Source: Hymenobacter ginkgonis (lineage in GTDB: Bacteria; Bacteroidota; Bacteroidia; Cytophagales; Hymenobacteraceae). From it: 64,000 bases of DNA. The position numbers and the translations under genes were made by a program. The DNA is taken from assembly GCF_009755225.1 (NCBI RefSeq), contig NZ_WQKZ01000002.1, positions 930,001-994,000 of the forward strand, written 5' to 3'. Below are positions 59,712 through 64,000 of the stretch, piece by piece. The notes beneath the pieces are model-generated. The model was not told where the DNA came from, ran no database searches, and saw nothing but the letters and a program-made list of their open reading frames with translations. The stretch's first letter is position 1. Every line of letters begins with the position of its first letter.

Positions 59712-61433
59712 TTATTCGGCTTTTGGCCGCAGCATGTGCGGCGTCCGGCCCAGCTCTACCCCTGCTTCGAGGCCGAAGCTGTAGGGCCGTTTTTGGCTCA
59801 AGAAACCCTGCACCGGGTCGGCATTCAGACTCAAAATGCCAGCCTCAGCCACTGGCCCCAGGCTGAGGGCCCACTGGTGGCCGGTGGGCCGGTACTGCAC
59901 GCCCGCGCCACCCCGCACGCTGCCCGACAGGTGCCGGTACGGCGAGCTGGCCGACATCAAGGTGTAGGTGCGGGTAGCTTCGGCGTTGCCTTCTACCTCG
60001 CTGCGCACGTTGAGCAGCGCTGTAATGAGGCCACCTACCCGGCCATAAAACGAGAAGCCGGTTTTGGCCGGGTTGCTATAGTGCACCTCCACCGGCACGC
60101 TGGCCGAGCGGTAGCGAAACGACGTGTTGTGCAGGCGCGCCGGCGCCACGGTGTAGTTGAGGCTAAGGTCGGCCACTTGCTCGCCCACAAAGTCCATGGT
60201 AGTAGCCGAGCTCGCTGTGTTCTGCGCCAGTTCGAGGCCGGTGCGCAAGCCAAACCGCCCGTTGCCGAGGCGGCGCGTAGCCCACAAACTCAGGCGCTGG
60301 CCCAGGCCGGGGCGCAGGTTGCGGCGGTACTCGGCGGCCGCGCTGCGCGTCACATCAGCCGAAAAGCTGCCCAGTGCATTGCTATAGGTAGTGGCTTCTC
60401 TGGTGAAGTCAATGTTGGGCTGGTACGCACTGGTGGCATAGCCCAGGCCATATTGCCAGCGCCGCGCCATAGTGGGGCTCGGCTGCTCGGGCAGGGGTAG
60501 GGCCCCTAGGCTGCTAGGCAAGCCAGCAGCGTCGGCCAGTGCCAGTTGGGCCGGTCGGGTGGCTAATGCGTCGGCTGCGGCCGCTACTTCAAGCGGCTGG
60601 GCCGCAGTAGGGGCCGCCACTTCAAAGCCCGCGTTGGCTCCAGCCAGCGGCTCAACAGCCGGCTTAGTTGAGCGCGTAGCTGCGGCAAGCATGGTGCTTG
60701 GCTGCCCTGTGGCGCTGCTAGCAGCTGCCACTGAGCTAGGGTAGGGCTGGCCGGCCGCAAGTGTGGTAGCCGCCGCATCGCGGCCAGCTACCACACTTGC
60801 CAGCTCTGAGGGGGTAAGTGGGTTAGCAGCCGCTGGGCGATGAGCACCACGTTTCCGCTGAGCTAGGTCAGCATTAGCATAGCTGGCATCCGCTCCATAA
60901 GAAAGTGTATTGCTAGACTCCGGCCGGCCGCTGTTCGCCGCACTAGCCGAATAATAACGCTTAGGAGAAGGTGTAGCGGGTTGGGCGATAGTAAGTGCGT
61001 TAGGAGTGGAAGAAACAGAACTAGCTGCGCCCGCTAAGGGCGCTGCGGAAGCCACCGCTGGCGCAGCACTTGCCGCTTGGCCAGTGCTTGCCGAAGCCCC
61101 TGCCGGCAGGCGGCTAGGGCGCAGCGCTACGCGCCCGGCTGCCCCCAGCGCGCCGGGGCCGGTTGGGGTGGCCTGGGCGAGGGGGGTAGGGGCCTGCTGC
61201 TGGCTGTGCCACCAGCCGCCGCCGGCCAGCGTAGCCAGCAGCAAGCTGGCTGCCACAGCCCAGCGGTGCACGAGCAGGCGGCGGCGGTATTTCTCATTCT
61301 GGGCTAGGAGTAAGCTGTTGTCCAGCTGCTCCCACACGTGGGGGCGCGGCGGCACGGCGGCCGCTTCGCTTTCCAGCAGGTGGTGGCGAAACAGGTCTTC
61401 CAGGCTGCCTTTGGGGGGGGTAGGAGAACTCAT
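59712..61433 (-). CDS. Membrane-anchored protein with Ala-rich linker and C-terminal outer-membrane-type barrel
   Basis: The 573-residue product combines parts usually found apart. Residues 1-52 are cytoplasmic and resemble the anti-sigma part of ECF partner proteins (EDLFRHHLLESEAAAVPPRP, HVWEQLDNSLLLAQNEKYRR). One membrane helix follows at about 56-75. Then comes a linker of about 240 residues rich in Ala, Ser, Thr and Pro. From about 320 the sequence is that of an outer-membrane beta-barrel (RRWQYGLGYATSAYQPNIDF, RFGLRTGLELAQNT, FYGRVGGLITALLNVRSEVE). No signal peptide precedes the helix. It starts 35 bases after the ECF sigma gene and could be its regulator, spanning both membranes. Confidence 0.72.
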   Translation of the reverse strand: MSSPTPPKGSLEDLFRHHLLESEAAAVPPRPHVWEQLDNSLLLAQNEKYRRRLLVHRWAVAASLLLATLAGGGWWHSQQQAPTPLAQATPTGPGALGAAGRVALRPSRLPAGASASTGQAASAAPAVASAAPLAGAASSVSSTPNALTIAQPATPSPKRYYSASAANSGRPESSNTLSYGADASYANADLAQRKRGAHRPAAANPLTPSELASVVAGRDAAATTLAAGQPYPSSVAAASSATGQPSTMLAAATRSTKPAVEPLAGANAGFEVAAPTAAQPLEVAAAADALATRPAQLALADAAGLPSSLGALPLPEQPSPTMARRWQYGLGYATSAYQPNIDFTREATTYSNALGSFSADVTRSAAAEYRRNLRPGLGQRLSLWATRRLGNGRFGLRTGLELAQNTASSATTMDFVGEQVADLSLNYTVAPARLHNTSFRYRSASVPVEVHYSNPAKTGFSFYGRVGGLITALLNVRSEVEGNAEATRTYTLMSASSPYRHLSGSVRGGAGVQYRPTGHQWALSLGPVAEAGILSLNADPVQGFLSQKRPYSFGLEAGVELGRTPHMLRPKAE

Positions 61434-61468
61434 AATAGCTAGTAGTAGACTGGGTGCCGGGCCGAGGG

Positions 61469-62080
61469 TTACCGGCGAGCTAATTTTTGTTGAAGCACCA
61501 CGCGGGCGCGTGAATACTGAGATTTGCTAGTGCCTTCCGAAATGTTGAGCAGTTCGCCAATCTCCTTATGGGTGTAGCCTTCGATAGCGTATAAGTTGAA
61601 AACCAAGCGGTAGCGCGGTGCTAGCTCCTGCACAATGGCCAGCAGCTCGGCGTAGGCATAATTACTGAACGTAAATTCTTCACTGGCCAGCGTATCGGGG
61701 TAGTCGCCGTCGCTCACGGCCACGAGCGGGGCGTTGCGGCGGTGCTGGCGCAGGGCCGCATTTATCATAATGCGCCGAATCCAAAACTCTAGCGGGCACT
61801 CGCGCCGGAAGCTGCCTAGCGTCCGAAACACGGTTAGAAAACCTTCTTGCAGTACATCTTCGGCCTCGAAGGTGGTTTGGGCGTAGCGCAGGCACACGGC
61901 CATCATGCGGGCAGCGTACTTATCGTAGAGCTGCTTTTGGGCCAGCTGCCGCCCTTGCAGGCAGCCGTCGATTAGCTCCTCTTCGGTGGGCACGGCGGGG
62001 GGGGTAGGGCGGCTAGCAGTGAGGCCTTTGCTGGCCGGGTCACTCGCCCCCATGGCCAGGGCGGGCCAAACGGCGCTCAT
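61469..62080 (-). CDS. ECF RNA polymerase sigma factor
   Basis: The 203-residue protein has sigma region 2 (TEEELIDGCLQGRQLAQKQL, VLQEGFLTVFRTLGSFRREC, PLEFWIRRIMINAALRQHRR) and region 4 (LAPRYRLVFNLYAIEGYTHK, EIGELLNISEGTSKSQYSRA). This is the FecI/YlaC-like ECF type common in Bacteroidota, in which the partner gene lies directly downstream. That partner is the membrane protein with barrel 35 bases away. The first ~30 residues are Pro/Ala-rich; a later in-frame ATG at about 62053 is a possible alternative start. Confidence 0.92.
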   Translation of the reverse strand: MSAVWPALAMGASDPASKGLTASRPTPPAVPTEEELIDGCLQGRQLAQKQLYDKYAARMMAVCLRYAQTTFEAEDVLQEGFLTVFRTLGSFRRECPLEFWIRRIMINAALRQHRRNAPLVAVSDGDYPDTLASEEFTFSNYAYAELLAIVQELAPRYRLVFNLYAIEGYTHKEIGELLNISEGTSKSQYSRARVVLQQKLARR

Positions 62081-62415
62081 GCGCGGGCCCGGTGTGGGCC
62101 GGGGTAAAATCCGTTCAACATAGGCAAGGCAGAATGCAAAGGAAACGAAGTGCGTACGAAGAGTTAGCCAAACTAAACGCGCTGGCTCCGGTAAGAAGCC
62201 TAGCGCCCTCTAAACGTTGCATATGCACCTTAGTGTGTAAGCTAGTTGAAAATAGGACTCTGAAAGACAGCGTGTTATAATGCGAGCGGTAAAATTCTGC
62301 AATAATGTGCAGACATTAAATGTATGTACATGAAACAAATTGCTACTTTTATGAACCTGCTGCGTACTTAGCGCGACTACTACACCCAATTTTTCCTCCA
62401 CTTTCTCTTTTGCCC
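62081..62415. other. Gene-free gap between ECF sigma operon and wrbA
   Basis: About 335 bases of divergent intergenic DNA, AT-rich towards wrbA. I see a TACTTTTA string (62344-62351), one base from the -7 consensus, without a suitable TTG. No other signal or gene is evident. Confidence 0.4.
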
Positions 62416-63030
62416 ATGAAGACTCTTGTGTTGTTTTATTCTACGTATGGCCACGTGTGGAAATTGGCCGAGGCCATTGCTGAAGGTGCCCGCCAAGTAC
62501 CTGGCAATGATGTAATCGTTAAGCGCGTGCCCGAAACGCTCCCCAAAGAGGTACTAGATAAAACGGGCGCTACCGGCGCGCAGCAGGCTTTTGCCCACGT
62601 ACCCGTAGTTACCCCGGCCGAATTGGTAGAGTACGATGCCATCATCTTCGGTACGCCCACCCGCTACGGCAACCTTTGCGGGCAGATGCAGTCGTTTATG
62701 GACAGCACTGGCGGCTTATGGGCCACGGGGGCTTTGGTGGGTAAAGTAGGCGGGGCCTTCGTGAGCACCGCCACGCAGCACGGCGGCCAAGAAGAAACCT
62801 TGCGCGCTTTTCATACCGAGCTATTGCACCACGGCTTTATTATCGTGGGCCTGCCCTACGCCTGGCAGGGCCAAATGGGCCACGAGGAAGTAACCGGTGG
62901 CACGCCTTACGGCGCCAGCACCGTAGCCGGCGGCCAGGGTGAGCGCCAGCCCAGCAAAAACGAGTTGGAAGGAGCGCGGTTCCAGGGCCGCCACACGGCC
63001 GAAATAGCCCAGAAAGTAGCCGCCAAGTAA
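62416..63030 (+). CDS. wrbA: NAD(P)H:quinone oxidoreductase (WrbA type)
   Basis: The 204-residue flavodoxin-like enzyme reduces quinones by two electrons with FMN and NAD(P)H, avoiding semiquinone radicals. It has [20 protein letters not shown] (FMN phosphate loop), [39 protein letters not shown], and [16 protein letters not shown], all typical. The ATG at 62416 is used because the flavodoxin fold begins right after it. It is a single gene with a perfect hairpin terminator. Confidence 0.95.
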   Translation: MKTLVLFYSTYGHVWKLAEAIAEGARQVPGNDVIVKRVPETLPKEVLDKTGATGAQQAFAHVPVVTPAELVEYDAIIFGTPTRYGNLCGQMQSFMDSTGGLWATGALVGKVGGAFVSTATQHGGQEETLRAFHTELLHHGFIIVGLPYAWQGQMGHEEVTGGTPYGASTVAGGQGERQPSKNELEGARFQGRHTAEIAQKVAAK

Positions 63031-63061
63031 TAAGCCTAAAGCTGCGTTAGCAGCGTCAATT

Positions 63062-63107
63062 AACAAGAGGGGGGTAGCAACTAAGCAGTTGCTACCCCCC
63101 TCTTGTT
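63062..63107. terminator. Perfect hairpin terminator between wrbA and aroE
   Basis: Arms of 21 bases (63062-63082 and 63087-63107) are exact complements around AAGC. The stem contains the GGGGGGTAG word of this genome. It serves the two convergent genes. Confidence 0.88.
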
Positions 63108-63126
63108 GGTTAAGCCTCACACTGGC

Positions 63127-63882
63127 TTACTTCGGCAAGGCCTGCCCATTCCAGATGGCCCAGGCAGCCTCAGCCTGGAGCTCCAGCATCTCAAAACCGT
63201 TGCAGGTTTGTGCGCCAGCCGCGCGGCCCAACTCCAAAAAGCGGGTTTCGCGCGGATTGTATATCAGGTCGAACAAGTAGTGAGCCGGCGTGAGCGCCGC
63301 GTACGGAATGGCGGGGCACTCAGTCACGTTGGGGTAAGTACCGAGCGGCGTTGTATTAATGATAAGCGAATGGCCGGCCATCACTTCCGGCGTGAGCTCC
63401 GAATACGTGAGGTGCGCGCTAAGCGGGTCGCGTGAAACCAGCCAGTGCGGAATATCCAGTTCGCGCAGGGCCATGCTTACGGCCTTAGCCGCGCCGCCCG
63501 TGCCCAGCACCAGCGCCCGGTTGGCGGGACCCCGGCCGGGGTAAAAGCGACGCAGTGAGTTGCGAAAGCCCAGGTAGTCGGTATTGTGGCCTACCAAGCC
63601 ACCATTCAGCTGAATCTCAATCACATTGACGGCGCCTACAAGGGCGGCCGACGAAGCAACGCTGGTAAGGTAGGGCCAGATTTTCTCCTTATATGGAATC
63701 GTGACGTTCAGCCCGGCTAAATCGGGGTGGCGGGCTAATAGCTGGGGCAACTCATTAGGATTAGCCAGTTCAAATAGCTCGTAGTGGCAATCATCCAGCC
63801 CAAGTCGGTCGAATTTCTGCGTGAAATACGTCTGTGAGAAAGAGTGCGAAAGCGAGCGGCCGATAAGCCCGAAGGTGCGCAT
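63127..63882 (-). CDS. aroE: Shikimate dehydrogenase
   Basis: The 251-residue enzyme reduces 3-dehydroshikimate with NADPH in the aromatic amino acid pathway. It shows the substrate segment GRSLSHSFSQTYF, GLNVTIPYKEKIW with the catalytic Lys, HNTDYLGF with the catalytic Asp, the cofactor loop LVLGTGGAAKAV, and the late QTCNGFEMLELQAE. It is somewhat shorter than the E. coli enzyme (272 residues), typical for Bacteroidota. Confidence 0.95.
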   Translation of the reverse strand: MRTFGLIGRSLSHSFSQTYFTQKFDRLGLDDCHYELFELANPNELPQLLARHPDLAGLNVTIPYKEKIWPYLTSVASSAALVGAVNVIEIQLNGGLVGHNTDYLGFRNSLRRFYPGRGPANRALVLGTGGAAKAVSMALRELDIPHWLVSRDPLSAHLTYSELTPEVMAGHSLIINTTPLGTYPNVTECPAIPYAALTPAHYLFDLIYNPRETRFLELGRAAGAQTCNGFEMLELQAEAAWAIWNGQALPK

Positions 63883-63939
63883 AGAGTGCTGAGAAATACG
63901 AATTAAATGAGCAGCGCCTAGCGCAGTTGCCCCAGCAAG

Positions 63940-64000
63940 CTACGCCGCCGCGCCGCGCAGCTTGCCACGCACAAACTGCCACAGCGGCGGCAGCACCGAT
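63940..64000 (-). CDS. 3' end of a gene running off the right edge
   Basis: On the reverse strand an open frame enters from the edge and ends at TAG (63940-63942), 57 bases before the aroE start. The visible residues are SVLPPLWQFVRGKLRGAAA, a plausible basic C-terminus. Codon use is normal for this genome, but 19 codons are too few to name the protein or to exclude chance. Confidence 0.35.
   Translation of the reverse strand, partial: SVLPPLWQFVRGKLRGAAA

Overview
The window reads as chromosomal DNA of a high-GC Bacteroidota, most likely Hymenobacter or a close relative. This rests on gene content (TonB receptor paired with a DUF4249 lipoprotein, SusA-like neopullulanase, two-CBM20 MalQ, RuvX-peptide deformylase pair, class I HMG-CoA reductase with an N-terminal extension), on the absence of clear Shine-Dalgarno sequences, and on several promoters of the Bacteroidota type (TTG, 17-23 nt spacer, TAnnTTTG). 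I found no rRNA, complete tRNA, CRISPR array, prophage or intact insertion sequence.

Layout. 1-3160: 5' part of a very large secreted, glycine-rich repeat protein that runs off the left edge. 3.5-13.4 kb: small secreted protein, MalQ, outer-membrane barrel protein, M20 amidohydrolase, a PAP2/sphingomyelin-synthase-like membrane enzyme, an AT-rich relic, MATE exporter and a flavin-type stress protein. 13.5-14.8 kb: divergent SDR/HxlR pair. 14.8-20 kb: GH15 glucosidase/trehalase, nucleoside-hydrolase-like protein and an OtsA-OtsB fusion. 20-24 kb: PurU, a TetR regulator, an intergenic tandem-repeat array with strand-specific terminators, an SDR and a PhyH dioxygenase. 24-31 kb: HMG-CoA reductase, DUF2975+HTH pair, S41 protease, RuvX, peptide deformylase and a phospholipase-C-like protein. 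31-38.7 kb: alpha-glucan block (MFS transporter, GH13 amylase, SusA-like enzyme, divergent phosphorylase-like protein). 39.5-46.8 kb: four-gene outer-membrane operon (unknown secreted protein, TonB receptor, DUF4249 lipoprotein, MG2-type protein). 47-57 kb: CBM20-esterase, endonuclease III, ECF sigma operon, alpha/beta hydrolase, GH43, patatin-barrel fusion, DUF5872-like protein, GalM and a Thr/Gly repeat lipoprotein. 57-64 kb: UvrB, a lipoprotein, a two-membrane barrel/anti-sigma-like protein with its ECF sigma factor, WrbA and AroE.

How the genes work together. Alpha-glucan and trehalose turnover is the main theme. SusA-like enzyme and GH13 would cut glucans in the envelope, MFS would import the products, MalQ and the phosphorylase-like protein would rework them, OtsAB would make trehalose, and GH15 would hydrolyse trehalose or dextrins; GalM supplies alpha-glucose. 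No SusC/SusD pair is present. Two ECF sigma systems and a TonB/DUF4249 operon point to envelope sensing and uptake.

Unusual points: a frequent G-rich word (GGGGGTAGGG), long intergenic hairpin elements in at least three families, a tandem-repeat array that may encode a structured RNA, a phosphorylase homologue lacking the pyridoxal-phosphate lysine, and a sphingomyelin-synthase-like PAP2 protein.
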